Of a stretch of DNA of 38,873 nt, positions 24,501 to 32,958 are shown piece after piece. The translations under genes were made by a program, and so were the position numbers. How positions within the stretch are numbered: position 1 is the stretch's first letter; every line of letters starts with the position of its first letter. The DNA is from Megasphaera sp. UBA1696 (GTDB taxonomy: Bacteria; Bacillota; Negativicutes; Veillonellales; Megasphaeraceae): positions 1-38,873 of the forward strand of contig DCJQ01000032.1 of NCBI GenBank assembly GCA_002319965.1, given 5' to 3'. The notes beneath the pieces are model-generated. The model was not told the DNA's origin. It worked only from the letters and a program-made list of their open reading frames with translations, and made no database searches.

Positions 24501-25260
24501 CATAAGCCCGCTGTATAGGAGCCGTAAAGGTTCCTTTTTCAAATGAAACATCGGTGAGTTCGGTCATGAACGTCGTATGACGGCAGTGGTCCGACCAGTA
24601 CGTATCGATGACTCGGATTTCGGTAATCGTCGGATTCCGCTTTTCTTCGTCACGGAAGTACGTCTGAACGAACTTCAAATCGTCGAAGCTCATAGCCAGC
24701 CCCATCTGTGTCGAGAGGTCGGTCAAAGCCGCATCATCCATAGAAATAAAACCTTCAACCGTCGGGACGTCATCGGGCTTTTCCCAGGCCAGTTCCAACG
24801 ATTCGGCCGGTTCCAACGAAGCTTCACGGGCTTCGACGGGGTTAATGCAGTAATGTTTGACAGCATCGATATCTTCAGCCGATAAGTCGCCGGACAGGAC
24901 GATAACCTGGGCCGTCCGAACGAGGCTATCATTTTTCATAGTCAGCATCTGCAGGCACTGAACGGCTGAATCGGCACGCTGGTCGTATTGACCGGGCAGG
25001 TATTCGACAGCCAGTACCGTATCGCCTTCACGAGTCGGCAGTGTATCGTAAACGGCATCGACAGGCGGTTCCGAGAAAATCATATTTTTAGCCGCTTCAA
25101 AAGCCGCATCATCGAGACCGGATACGTCATAGCGGTGGAAAATGTGAATATCAGTTAACCCTTTTATCAACAGGTTTTCCTGTAAATCAGTGAGTAATCG
25201 CTTTGCCTCATCGGCAAAAATACCTTTCTTGGCAACATACAAACGTCGAATAGACTGCAT
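21517..25260 (-). CDS. purL: Phosphoribosylformylglycinamidine synthase, single-chain
   Basis: This 1247-aa enzyme makes FGAM from FGAR, glutamine and ATP in de novo purine synthesis. It joins the FGAM synthase part (about 1-960) to a C-terminal class I glutamine amidotransferase (about 985-1247). ETHNHPTEIEPFGGAATCLGGCIRD is the hallmark ATP/substrate motif, and FGAGGVSVAIGEL and GGKDSMSGTF belong to the AIRS-like halves. The amidotransferase has the nucleophile in GICNGFQ (Cys1087) and the His/Glu pair in MAHTERF (His1217, Glu1219). This fused form is typical of many Clostridia, Negativicutes and Bacteroidetes, unlike the PurS/Q/L complex of Bacillus. It has its own promoter and terminator. 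Confidence 0.97.
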   Translation of the reverse strand: MQSIRRLYVAKKGIFADEAKRLLTDLQENLLIKGLTDIHIFHRYDVSGLDDAAFEAAKNMIFSEPPVDAVYDTLPTREGDTVLAVEYLPGQYDQRADSAVQCLQMLTMKNDSLVRTAQVIVLSGDLSAEDIDAVKHYCINPVEAREASLEPAESLELAWEKPDDVPTVEGFISMDDAALTDLSTQMGLAMSFDDLKFVQTYFRDEEKRNPTITEIRVIDTYWSDHCRHTTFMTELTDVSFEKGTFTAPIQRAYESYKTTRENLNRQKPQTLMDMATIAVKELKAAGKLDNLDESEEINACTIIIPVDVDGVEEEWLLLFKNETHNHPTEIEPFGGAATCLGGCIRDPLSGRSYVYQAMRVTGAGDPRQAVQDTLVGKLPQRKLTTGAAKGYSSYGNQIGLATGEVKEYYNPGFVAKRMEIGAVLGAAPRKNVVREEPLPGDIIILLGGKTGRDGCGGATGSSKKHTVESLETCGAEVQKGNALTERKIQRMFRRQEVTTLIKRCNDFGAGGVSVAIGELRDGLDINLDKVPKKYEGLDGTELAISESQERMAVVVAPENVDKFMKYAAEENLEATIVAVATDTKRLVMHWRNQNVVNITRAFLDTNGVTQRRKALVTAPEDKDFFKAPAVKDVAKTWLDTMGTLNIASEQGLAERFDSTIGARTVLMPFGGKYQKTPVEGMVAKIPVEHGNTTTASIFTHGYDPDLAIWSPFHGALYAVIQSIAKLVALGGDRKKVYLTMQEFFQSLGKNETAWGQPVSALLGAFVAQQVMEVAAIGGKDSMSGTFEHLTVPPTLVSFAIAPEHTDHIVSPEFKDADDAVLLFDLPRDGEGMPDFDTFKNHCDFLHQAVVDGKVKAMHAVGQGGIAAAVAQMAFGNRIGFAVDSAFEVQELFNLRYGALLVETDSATAAEWSKRAQVSLVGKTTDAENMVVDGVTIALSDLQKAWEKPLNQIFPIKDKDGHGDAELPLFTTYGPRRSESFGAPHVFIPVCPGTNCEYDSAAAFERAGATTDVMVLRNNTPQDLAESIDEMAKRMAKAQIIMFPGGFSAGDEPEGSGKFIATLFRNPVLSEALESLLYQRDGLALGICNGFQALIKLGLLPYGKIQPLKADSPTLTYNSIGRHLSRMVDTKVVSVMSPWFSSCKAGDIHTVAISHGEGRFIATPEQIRELAAKGQIATQYVDLSGKASYDSEYNPNQSVLAVEGITSPDGRVLGKMAHTERFSADDIFKNIDGNKLQPIFTSGVNYFK

Positions 25261-25305
25261 GTCATAACCTCCCTCAAAGATAGATACTTATCAATAGACA
25301 ACCTT

Positions 25306-25334
25306 AGTATACCCGTTTTAAATCCATAAGTAAA
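25306..25334 (-). promoter_or_regulatory. Promoter of purL
   Basis: On the minus strand TTTACT (25329-25334) and TATACT (25306-25311) have a 17-bp spacer. No purine riboswitch or clear PurR box is visible in the leader. Confidence 0.6.
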
Positions 25335-25346
25335 CTTAGAATTTTG

Positions 25347-25375
25347 TTGACTTGCCTATGAAATCGTATTAGACT
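25347..25375 (+). promoter_or_regulatory. Possible promoter of xpt
   Basis: TTGACT (25347-25352) and TAGACT (25370-25375) have a 17-bp spacer. A guanine/xanthine riboswitch, common before xpt in other Firmicutes, was looked for in the 60-nt leader and not found. Confidence 0.45.
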
Positions 25376-25434
25376 AGTACTATTATAGTAGACAAGGTTG
25401 ACCATTTCTCATCACCAGGGAGGACTCGGAAGTA

Positions 25435-26010
25435 ATGGAAGAATTGAAACAGCGAATTTTACAAGACGGTCTGGTTATTGACAATCGTATCTTAAAGATC
25501 GACAACTTTTTGAATCAGCAAATCGACACGGCTCTTATCAATCATGTCGGCCAGGAATTTGCCCGCCGTTTCAAGGATGTTCACATTGACCGCATCATCA
25601 CCATTGAATCTTCAGGCATTGCCGTCGCTTATGCGGCATCCCTTGCCATGAACAATTGCCCTGTCGTCTTTGCCCGCAAAAAAAAATCACTGCTCACCAA
25701 AGGTGAACAGTATACGGCTAAGATTTATTCTTACACCAAGGAAGAAGAGTACACGGCAACGGTCTGCAAAGACTATCTCCATGCCGGAGAATCGGTTCTC
25801 ATCATCGACGACTTCTTAGCCAGCGGCGCCGCAGCCGTCGGTCTTACGCAGATTGCGGCTCAGGCCGGATGCAGCGTACAAGGCATCGGCATCGTCGTCG
25901 AAAAGACCTTCCAAAGTGGACGGGAAACCCTTGAAAAAGCCGGTTTCCGTGTGGAATCCTTAGCCAGAATCGCCCGCTTTGAAAACAACACGCCCATCTT
26001 TGTCGAATAA
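25435..26010 (+). CDS. xpt: Xanthine phosphoribosyltransferase
   Basis: This 191-aa enzyme converts xanthine and PRPP to XMP in purine salvage. The opening MEELKQRILQDGLVIDNRILKIDNFLNQQID is characteristic of Xpt. IESSGIAVAYAASLAM is the hood region and VLIIDDFLASGAAAVGL (about 121-137) the PRPP-binding loop. PVVFARKKKSLLTKGEQY also fits. GGGAGG lies upstream of the ATG. It is followed 11 nt later by an unknown gene on the same transcript. With guanine deaminase and the permease it could complete salvage of guanine and xanthine. Confidence 0.95.
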   Translation: MEELKQRILQDGLVIDNRILKIDNFLNQQIDTALINHVGQEFARRFKDVHIDRIITIESSGIAVAYAASLAMNNCPVVFARKKKSLLTKGEQYTAKIYSYTKEEEYTATVCKDYLHAGESVLIIDDFLASGAAAVGLTQIAAQAGCSVQGIGIVVEKTFQSGRETLEKAGFRVESLARIARFENNTPIFVE

Positions 26011-26021
26011 GGAGACTTATC

Positions 26022-26642
26022 ATGCGCGCTCAATTTTTTGACGGCTTCGATTTTGCCACGTTTAAACTCAGCATTGTCGCCATCGAAAAGGTCGACGACT
26101 TCTTTAATATCGAAGATTTCGGCCTCCATCCCATCATGTATAACGAAGCATGCCTGCGCGGATATACAGCCGTTTTCGGATTTAACGATGAAAAGATGCT
26201 GACCCTTCACAAGCTCTTGACCAATAACAACGGAATGGAACCTCCGGCCATCGACGGCATCTTACCGGAGCCCTTCCATTCACCGGCCGGGGATTTGAAG
26301 TATGACCTCGAACATGTCATCGACTACAGCGGCTCCATCTTGATTGCCAACGGCTTCATCGACAAATACTTCGTCCCCTTCGGCTTCCAGCTCCCCCATG
26401 CCTTCCGCAAAATTTACGAACTGACTTTTGATAAGGGCTTATTCGTAAAAGTAGAGGACCGCTCCCAAGAAGCGCAGGAACTTCGCATCGAATACGAAGA
26501 ACCCTTGCCGCCCAAGAAAAAAATGCAGATGAAATGGGGCAAATTGACTCGCAAATCGGAAGAATACGGTTTCGACGATGAGACAATTGCCCAGTATATG
26601 GACCTCAGTTACGACACGAAGTATTTATTCGGCCGTTCTTAA
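26022..26642 (+). CDS. Hypothetical protein co-transcribed with xpt
   Basis: This 206-aa protein has no motif I recognise. It is soluble, rich in aromatic residues (FFDGFDF, FGFNDEKML, FVPFGFQLPHAF), with a Lys-rich segment PPKKKMQMKWGKLTRK near the C-terminus. There is no signal peptide or membrane helix. TAAGGAG precedes the ATG, only 11 nt after xpt, so it is very likely in the same operon. It ends 7 nt from the convergent ferredoxin gene, with no terminator between them. It could be a lineage-specific partner of purine salvage, but proximity is the only hint. Confidence 0.75.
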   Translation: MRAQFFDGFDFATFKLSIVAIEKVDDFFNIEDFGLHPIMYNEACLRGYTAVFGFNDEKMLTLHKLLTNNNGMEPPAIDGILPEPFHSPAGDLKYDLEHVIDYSGSILIANGFIDKYFVPFGFQLPHAFRKIYELTFDKGLFVKVEDRSQEAQELRIEYEEPLPPKKKMQMKWGKLTRKSEEYGFDDETIAQYMDLSYDTKYLFGRS

Positions 26643-26649
26643 AGTCCGG

Positions 26650-26883
26650 TCAAATAGCTTTCGAAATCGGCCCGTAGCACTTGTAGATTTCACAGGCATC
26701 GACGCAGCGATTGCAGCGAAGGCACTTGGTCATGTCGACACGAGGTCGTTCAACCCCGTCGGCACAAGTTTCCATGGACAAGGCATCGTACGGACAGATG
26801 CTGATGCAGCAGCCGCAGCCTTCACACTCTTTCCGATTAAAATAATCGGGAGACACCAATTCATCAATATGGGTTTTACTCAT
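26650..26883 (-). CDS. 2[4Fe-4S] ferredoxin-type protein
   Basis: This 77-aa protein has two four-cysteine clusters: CEGCGCCISICPYDAL and CLRCNRCVDACEIYKC. The first is the usual CxxCxxCxxxCP type with an extra Cys. The second has Glu where Pro is usual and a further Cys, so its cluster may differ in potential. It is a probable electron carrier or a small Fe-S subunit. An ATG at 26889 is also in frame, but the GGGGGG site lies directly against it and about 7 nt before the ATG at 26883. It stands alone. Confidence 0.85.
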   Translation of the reverse strand: MSKTHIDELVSPDYFNRKECEGCGCCISICPYDALSMETCADGVERPRVDMTKCLRCNRCVDACEIYKCYGPISKAI

Positions 26884-26954
26884 GTTCATCCCCCCTTATT
26901 ATAGTTAATCCTATTATACCAAATCACATCCCGGAAAACCGTTGCAAAAACAAC

Positions 26955-27003
26955 AAGCCCTCAAAAGCAGCCATGCATTGGCCGCTTTTGAGGGCTTTCT
27001 TTT
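26955..27003. terminator. Rho-independent terminator, T-rich on both sides
   Basis: AAGCCCTCAAAAGC (26955-26968) pairs with GCTTTTGAGGGCTT (26984-26997), and the 15-nt loop can pair further (GCC/GGC). On the minus strand it is followed by TTGTTGTTTTTG and ends the gene at 27087. Confidence 0.85.
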
Positions 27004-27086
27004 GGTTAAAATCACATTGATAATCGGAAGCTTTCATAAAAACACGCACTCCATCGAAGAATAAACGTCGTGTAAACACCTTTACA

Positions 27087-27461
27087 TCAGATCATCTGAG
27101 TGCATTTTTCCGGCGTAAAGACCATGACGCGATTGGCAAAATCGCACTTGTCGTGCATTTCTTCAAAGAGCGGACCTGACGACAGGAATTCAGCCGTCCC
27201 AATGAGGAGGAACCCCGTTCCCATACTCTTGTAGCCCATGATTTCCGGGCTTCCCAGCGTAATTTCAACGTAAGGATTTTCACCGATGTTCCGCTCGGTC
27301 TTACGGAAACCGTAGCAGGGAATGAGCAGCTTTTCATCGTCTGTAACGATGATGTATTTATTCCACGTATTCACAACATGAGCCTTACCTTCTTTCGATG
27401 CCGTAGCTACGGCTACAATCCCATCGTGTTTTAAGCAGTCATAAAATTTCTCTATAAACAT
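27087..27461 (-). CDS. FMN-binding split-barrel (pyridoxamine 5'-phosphate oxidase-like) protein
   Basis: This 124-aa protein has the small split-barrel fold of the PNPOx-like family: DGIVAVATASKEGKAHVVNTWNKYIIV, then LLIPCYGFRKTERNIGENPYVEITLG, and GYKSMGTGFLLIGTAEFLSSGP. These elements bind FMN in relatives that act as small flavin reductases or chaperones. It is too short to be a complete PdxH and its substrate is unknown. AAGGAG lies 8 nt before the ATG. It is transcribed divergently from a MocR-type regulator, which is a likely controller. Confidence 0.85.
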   Translation of the reverse strand: MFIEKFYDCLKHDGIVAVATASKEGKAHVVNTWNKYIIVTDDEKLLIPCYGFRKTERNIGENPYVEITLGSPEIMGYKSMGTGFLLIGTAEFLSSGPLFEEMHDKCDFANRVMVFTPEKCTQMI

Positions 27462-27494
27462 AGTCCTATTCTCCTTTTCATTTACACCATATCT

Positions 27495-27584
27495 TGCAAG
27501 CTCTCTTGCATGTCTGTATACTAACAGAAAAAGAGATCCTTAAAAAGATTCAATTCTCGTCTATTTTATAGGTCCAATTTTATA
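27495..27584. promoter_or_regulatory. Divergent control region with repeats
   Basis: The gap between the flavoprotein and MocR genes holds TGCAAG-CTCT-CTTGCA (27495-27510, a perfect 6-bp dyad). It also holds a direct repeat ATTTTATA at 27563-27570 and 27577-27584 (14-bp period). MocR regulators often bind direct repeats in such regions. The second repeat abuts the AAAAAGGAG of the regulator gene. Confidence 0.4.
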
Positions 27585-27599
27585 AAAAGGAGAATCCCG

Positions 27600-29000
27600 A
27601 TGCTGCTCATCGATAAAAAGAGTTCTGAGCCCCTATACAATCAACTTTACGAAGGCCTGAAACAGCAAATCTTATCGGGTGAACTGCCCGCCGGCAGCGC
27701 ACTTACGGCAACTCGTAAGCTGGCCCAAGAGTACGAAATTTCCCGCAATACGGTCATTACGGCCTATCGTCAACTGGAATTAGAAGGCTACATCTACGGC
27801 ACGCGCGGCTCCGGCTTCTACGTCGAAGCCCTGCCGCCTCAGTCGTATGAATCGAAAGCGGCGGAGCCGTTCACACCGCCTGCAAAAGAACGCCCGCCCC
27901 ATTATGACTTCCGCTACGGCGGTATCGACCGCAACGTCTATCGAAATCGAGCCTTTCGCCATTCCTTAAACAATGCCCTGGCCGATCTTGAAAATCGGAA
28001 CACCCTGCTCTATGAGCCGCCGGAAGGGCTGTTCGGTCTTCGGCAATGGCTTTGCCGGTATCTGAAACGCTTCCGCGGCGTCCACTGCCGCCCGGAACAG
28101 GTCATCATAACCAGCGGCCATCACCATTCCTTAAACCTGATCACACACCTCATGCCTCCGGAAAAATACGAATTTGCCATGGAAAACCCCGGCTATCGCG
28201 GCACGCGCGACGTTTTTTCTCACCAAGGCTATCGCCTGCACTACGCCCCGGTCGGTCCCGATGGAATCCACCTTTCGTCCTTGCAAGACCTCCCGCCGTC
28301 TTTAATCAGTATCACGCCGTCCCACCAGTTTCCCTTAGGGCAGATCATGCCCATCAAACATCGTTTGGAACTGCTGCAGCTGGCCGAAAAGGGCGGCCAT
28401 TACATCATTGAAGACGACTATGACAGTGAACTTCGTTATGAAGAGCAGCCCATTCCGTCCCTCCAATCCATCGATACCTATGGCCGCACTTTTTATTTGG
28501 GAACCTTCTCCAAAACGATGGCTCCGGACATCCGCCTGGCCTATGTCGTCCTGCCGCCGGCCCTGTCTATCGATTTTGCCTCGGACTATCCCTTCTACAG
28601 TTCTCCCGTGCCTTCTCTCCTTCAGCTGGCCATGACCGACTTCATGGAGAGCGGCGAGTATGAAAAGCAAGTAAACGCCCTGCGAAATGACTTCCGTAAA
28701 AAACACGCTTTGATCCGCAGCTACTTAGAAGAAAACTTTCCCCAAGGAGTCCGCATCCACGGAGGAGGCGGCGGAATGCACTTCGTCCTAGAGCTCCATA
28801 CGGACTGCGCAGAAACGGACATTCTCAGCCGCTTCCGACAAAATGAAGTCGGCGTTTACTCCCTGAGACCGTACTGGGCCGCTCCTGACGACAGCCCGCA
28901 GAACCAGATTCTCATCGGCTACGGCGCCATTCCCCTCCATCGCCTGCCCGTCAATTTGGAAGCCTTGGGCGATACCCTGCACGACCTCATACAAGTATAA
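27600..29000 (+). CDS. MocR/PdxR-type transcriptional regulator
   Basis: This 466-aa GntR-MocR regulator joins a winged HTH to an aminotransferase-like PLP domain. The HTH covers residues about 10-75 (PLYNQLYEGLKQQILSGELPAGSALTATRKLAQEYEISRNTVITAYRQLE and GSGFYV). The fold-type I domain runs from about 100 to the end. It retains IIEDDYDSELRY (Asp272) and the PLP Lys in LGTFSKTMAPDIRLAY (Lys305). Family members sense PLP, GABA, taurine or other amines. The flavoprotein divergent from it, with a fold related to pyridoxamine oxidase, suggests a PLP- or amine-linked signal. AAAAAGGAG precedes the ATG. Confidence 0.93.
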   Translation: MLLIDKKSSEPLYNQLYEGLKQQILSGELPAGSALTATRKLAQEYEISRNTVITAYRQLELEGYIYGTRGSGFYVEALPPQSYESKAAEPFTPPAKERPPHYDFRYGGIDRNVYRNRAFRHSLNNALADLENRNTLLYEPPEGLFGLRQWLCRYLKRFRGVHCRPEQVIITSGHHHSLNLITHLMPPEKYEFAMENPGYRGTRDVFSHQGYRLHYAPVGPDGIHLSSLQDLPPSLISITPSHQFPLGQIMPIKHRLELLQLAEKGGHYIIEDDYDSELRYEEQPIPSLQSIDTYGRTFYLGTFSKTMAPDIRLAYVVLPPALSIDFASDYPFYSSPVPSLLQLAMTDFMESGEYEKQVNALRNDFRKKHALIRSYLEENFPQGVRIHGGGGGMHFVLELHTDCAETDILSRFRQNEVGVYSLRPYWAAPDDSPQNQILIGYGAIPLHRLPVNLEALGDTLHDLIQV

Positions 29001-29003
29001 AAA

Positions 29004-29038
29004 TACCCGTCTTACAGGATACTCCCGTAAGGCGGGTA
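29004..29038. terminator. Terminator between MocR gene and pepD
   Basis: TACCCGTCTTAC (29004-29015) pairs with GTAAGGCGGGTA (29027-29038) with one G-U pair and an 11-nt loop. The minus strand continues with ATTTTTATA, fitting termination of pepD. The plus-strand T run is weaker. Confidence 0.75.
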
Positions 29039-29065
29039 CGTTTAATTTAAGTTTACATCAGTCGA

Positions 29066-30520
29066 TTACTTATCGAGTTTTCCCAGAGCCTTAGCCACGA
29101 TGCGGGTCAAGAGAGCTACCGTATCGAGTTCGACCGATTCATCGGCACTGTGGATGTCGTGCGTCGTCGGCCCTACGGAAATGATGTCCAGGTCCTGGTT
29201 CATGGAAAAGAGGTAGCCCGTTTCAAGGCCGCCGTGCATGGCTTCAATGCGGGGATCTCGGCCGGCTTCTTCGCGGTATACATCGGCAAACAAGGGAACC
29301 AGTTTACTCTTGGGATTTTCGGCCCAAGCCGGTTCCGGCGTAGCCAAATCAAGGCTGCATCCGGTAAGTTCGGCATAGACAGGCAAGGTCAACGCAAATT
29401 CGCGTAAACGACCGTCTGACGAAGCCCGCGGGAAATACTGAATGGCAACGACGTCTTCTTCGGTTCGAATCGTCCCAATGTTGGCCGACAGATCCGGCAG
29501 TTTCGGCAGCATCTGATTCATGGCAAAGACGCCGCAGTGAAGGATGTTGAGCAGGTTTACGACGGCCTTGGTGTCGTCTTCAGAGAAGGCCTTAGCCGGT
29601 ACAGAGGCGGCGGTTACAACAAACTGAGCCTTCGTTTCCACCGTGCCGTAAACTTCAGCAATTTGAGCCTGTTCTTCCTGAACAGCCTGCTTAATGGCCG
29701 ATTCGGCCTTTTCGTCTGCCGTCACAATGACAGCCGAAGCCTGGGATGGAATGGCATTAGCCGCAACGCCGCCTTCAATAGAAGCCAGGGTATACGCTAC
29801 GCCGGCCTGTGCAATGCGGCGCAGGGCTAAGCTCAAGGCTTTGATGGCATTGCTCTTGCCGCGATTGATCGTTTCTCCGGAATGACCGCCGACAAAGTCT
29901 TTGGCTTCAATAGTAAACGCCAGTTTACCGGACGGAGTCTGCCAATGGATGGGACGGTTGAAGTGCGTGTGGACACTGCCGGCCGAACCGACGCCGAGCA
30001 TACCGATATCTTCGGAGTCACAGTTGATGATGTACTTTACATCCTGAACGTGTTTCGGATCTAAATTCATGGCGCCGGTCATGCCTGTTTCTTCATCGAT
30101 CGTAAAGATCAGGCGCAGCGGTCCGTGCTGAATGTCCTGTTGGATGAGATACAGCGACAAGGCTACGGCAATCCCGTCATCAGCACCGAGGCTGGTGCCG
30201 TCGGCACGGAGGATATTGCCTTCGCGGACCAATTTTATTTCACTCGTCAAGGGGTCAAAATCAACGCCCGGTTTGGCGACGCAAACCATATCCATGTGGC
30301 CCTGAAGGACCGTAATCGGCCAGGATTCACAGCCCTTGCTGGCCGGAACATTGGCGACGATATTGTAAACGTCATCTTGAATGACGTCGGTAACGCCCAG
30401 TTCATGGAGGCGGCTTACGATATAGTCGCTGACGGCTTTTTCATGATGAGACGGACGCGGATGTTTAGCAAGGCCTTTGAATTCCGCAATAATCCCTTCA
30501 ATAATTTCATTATCATGCAT
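29066..30520 (-). CDS. pepD: Cytosolic nonspecific dipeptidase / aminoacyl-histidine dipeptidase (M20)
   Basis: This 484-aa zinc peptidase of family M20C cleaves a broad range of dipeptides, including carnosine-like Xaa-His. The metal and catalytic residues are present: VLQGHMDMV (His75, Asp77), LGADDGIAVAL (Asp114 or Asp115), IDEETGMTGA (general-base Glu143 and Glu144) and MHGGLETGY near residue 420. GGHSGETINRGKSNAIKAL is the dimerisation-domain motif. GGGAG precedes the ATG. It faces away from the OPT peptide transporter gene, and the two functions would combine in peptide use. Confidence 0.95.
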   Translation of the reverse strand: MHDNEIIEGIIAEFKGLAKHPRPSHHEKAVSDYIVSRLHELGVTDVIQDDVYNIVANVPASKGCESWPITVLQGHMDMVCVAKPGVDFDPLTSEIKLVREGNILRADGTSLGADDGIAVALSLYLIQQDIQHGPLRLIFTIDEETGMTGAMNLDPKHVQDVKYIINCDSEDIGMLGVGSAGSVHTHFNRPIHWQTPSGKLAFTIEAKDFVGGHSGETINRGKSNAIKALSLALRRIAQAGVAYTLASIEGGVAANAIPSQASAVIVTADEKAESAIKQAVQEEQAQIAEVYGTVETKAQFVVTAASVPAKAFSEDDTKAVVNLLNILHCGVFAMNQMLPKLPDLSANIGTIRTEEDVVAIQYFPRASSDGRLREFALTLPVYAELTGCSLDLATPEPAWAENPKSKLVPLFADVYREEAGRDPRIEAMHGGLETGYLFSMNQDLDIISVGPTTHDIHSADESVELDTVALLTRIVAKALGKLDK

Positions 30521-30678
30521 AGTATAACGCTCCCTTCAAAAGTAGCTTTCTACTTGTGTAATCGCTTTTTATTATACCACGGCGGGCCTTTTCAAGCTAC
30601 AATTCCATATCGTGCAGCATTAATTGCAAAAAAGTAATTATACAAGCTAATTTCCGTTCCCAGTGTACATTTTGATAT

Positions 30679-30707
30679 ATGACGAATGCACCAAAAATGA
30701 GTATAAT
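30679..30707 (+). promoter_or_regulatory. Probable promoter of the OPT transporter
   Basis: ATGACG (30679-30684) and TATAAT (30702-30707) have a 17-bp spacer. The leader is about 55 nt. Confidence 0.5.
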
Positions 30708-30768
30708 ATAATTGTTATTGTATTTGTACATTCTTGTACTCATTAATTCTTATTTGGGAGGTTTTTCT

Positions 30769-32859
30769 ATGAAACCACAATCAAACTTGACTGTGAACTA
30801 CCCAAGTATGCCGGAATTAACCGCCCGCGGGATGATTCTCGGGGCCTTGATTACCGTTATTTTCACGGCATCCAACGTATACTTGGGCTTAAAAGTCGGT
30901 CTGACGTTCTCCTCGTCCATTCCGGCTGCAGTCATCTCCATGGCGATCCTGCGCATGTTCAAAGATTCCAATATTTTGGAAAACAACATGGTACAGACGC
31001 AGGCATCGGCTGCCGGCACCTTATCTGCAATCATCTTCATTCTGCCGGGCTTGCTCATGTTGGGATACTGGCAAGGGTTCCCCTTCATGGAAACGTTACT
31101 GCTCTGCGCCTGCGGCGGTTCTCTCGGGGTCTTATTTACGATTCCCCTCCGCCGTGCCATGGTCGTCAACAGCGACCTGCCTTATCCGGAAGGCCGAGCT
31201 GCTGCTGAAATCTTAAAAGTCGGCAGTGAAATCCGCAAAGAAGAAGCGGATGGTCAAGGGGTAGCTAAAAAGGAAACGGGCATGAAAGACATCGTCGGCG
31301 GTACGGCACTGGCCGGCCTGTTCAGCCTTTGCTCCAACGGCTTCCACGTTCTCTCCTCCGAATTCAGCTACTGGCTCCACTTCGGCAAAGCCGTCACCTA
31401 GATTCCGCTCGGTTTTTCAACGGCCCTCCTCGGCGCCGGCTACCTCATCGGCATCACCAGCGGTATCGCCATCTTGGTCGGTACCCTCTTGTCCTGGTAC
31501 GTCTTTGTTCCCTATCTGACCTCGATGCTGACCCCGGCTGAAGGCCAATCGGCAGCGGCTTTTGCCCAGACCATTTGGGCTCAGAAAGTCCGCTTCATCG
31601 GCGCCGGTTGTATCGGTATCGCTGCCGTCTGGACCTTAATCCGCTTGGCAAAACCGGTCGTCGACGGCATTAAAATGTCAATCGACGCCCTTCGCGCCAA
31701 CGACACGGAAGAAAAGAAACAGCTCCACCACACAGATATCGATATGACGCCGAAATCGGTCGGCCTCGTATTCTTGGCTATCCTTATCGGGCTGTTCATC
31801 ACCTTCTACAACTTCGTAAGCAACGCCGGTCTTTCTTTATCGGTCACCCTCATGTTCATCGTCATCGGCATCTTAGTCGCCATCCTCATGGGCTTCTTCG
31901 TCGCCGCTGCCTGCGGGTACATGGCCGGTTTGATCGGCACGTCCGCCAGCCCGATCTCCGGGATCGGCATCCTCGGCATCATCATCTCGTCCTTGGTCGT
32001 TCTCGGCTTAGGCTCTTCAGCCGGTGTCTTTGAAACCCTTCAGGGCACGCAGTTTGCAACGGCATTGGCCATCTTCATCACCAGCGTTATCGTCAGCATC
32101 GCTGCGATCTCCAATGATAACCTGCAGGACCTCAAGACCGGCTATATCGTCGGCGCTACGCCGTGGAAGCAGCAGGTCGCCCTCATCTTAGGCTCTGTCG
32201 TCGGTGCCATCGCCATCGCTCCGGTCCTGAACCTCTTGTACCAGGCTTACGGCTTTACGGGTGCACTGCCCCGTGCCGGCATGGATCCGACCCAGGCCTT
32301 GGCAGCTCCGCAGGCTACCTTGATGACGACGATTGCCCAAGGTATCTTCAGTGCCAGCCTCGACTGGAATTACATTCTCTTCGGCGTCGGCGTCGGCATC
32401 GTTGCCATCATCGTCGATTTACTGTTAACGAAAAACACGAAAGCCTTGGCCTTACCGCCGTTGGCTATCGGCATGGGCATTTACTTGCCGCCTACCCTTG
32501 AAATTCCGCTGGTCATCGGCTCCGTTATGGGCTACTTCGTCAATCGTTCCTTGAAAGCTCGTGCCGCTCGCCGCAGCCCGGGCCATGAAGAAGAAGATGT
32601 CGAAGCCTGCAACCACCGCGGCGTCCTCTTTGCTTCCGGCCTCATCGTCGGCGAAAGCCTCATGGGCGTCATCATCGCCTTGCTCATCGTCGTTTCTGTC
32701 ACCTCCGGCGGGAGCGAAAATCCGTTAGCCTTGGTAGGCAAAGACTTCCAGTCGACCGCCGATATCCTCGGCCTCATCGCCTTCATCGCTATGATCGTCA
32801 TCTTCATCCGCCATATCTTCATCACCAAGTTCACTCCGGAAAACGGTTCGAACAAGTAA
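30769..32859 (+). pseudogene. OPT-family oligopeptide transporter interrupted by an in-frame TAG
   Basis: The reading frame from the ATG at 30769 (GGGAGG 7 nt upstream) runs 210 codons to a TAG at 31399-31401. It then continues in the same frame to 32859, for a total of 696 codons, a normal length for an OPT transporter. The part before the stop holds the family start (MPELTARGMILGALITVIFTASNVYLGLKVG; DLPYPEGRAAAEIL). The part after it continues directly with helices (GFSTALLGAGYLIGITSGIA; GYMAGLIGTSASPISGIGILG). No other disruption is visible, and codon usage and protein-like sequence persist to the end. A TGG or CAG codon is the likely ancestor. It could be a recent nonsense mutation, a sequencing error or read-through. 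An ATG at 31474 opens the frame in the downstream part but lacks an evident ribosome binding site. Confidence 0.85.
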
Positions 32860-32910
32860 TTAAGGTATAGGGTGTATTAAATTTCTGTTAGAAATTAAAA
32901 AAGTTTTTCT

Positions 32911-32958
32911 AAAAAAGTTCTCGCTCCGAGTATCGTCTTCGCAGCGAGGACTTTTTTT
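32911..32958 (+). terminator. Rho-independent terminator after the OPT gene
   Basis: AAAAAAGTTCTCGCT (32911-32925) pairs with AGCGAGGACTTTTTT (one G-U pair). It ends in a T run to 32958 that overlaps the -35 of the next promoter. Confidence 0.85.

Noticed and set aside
25376..25434. Purine riboswitch before xpt
   Set aside because: The conserved three-way junction core is not present in the roughly 60-nt leader.
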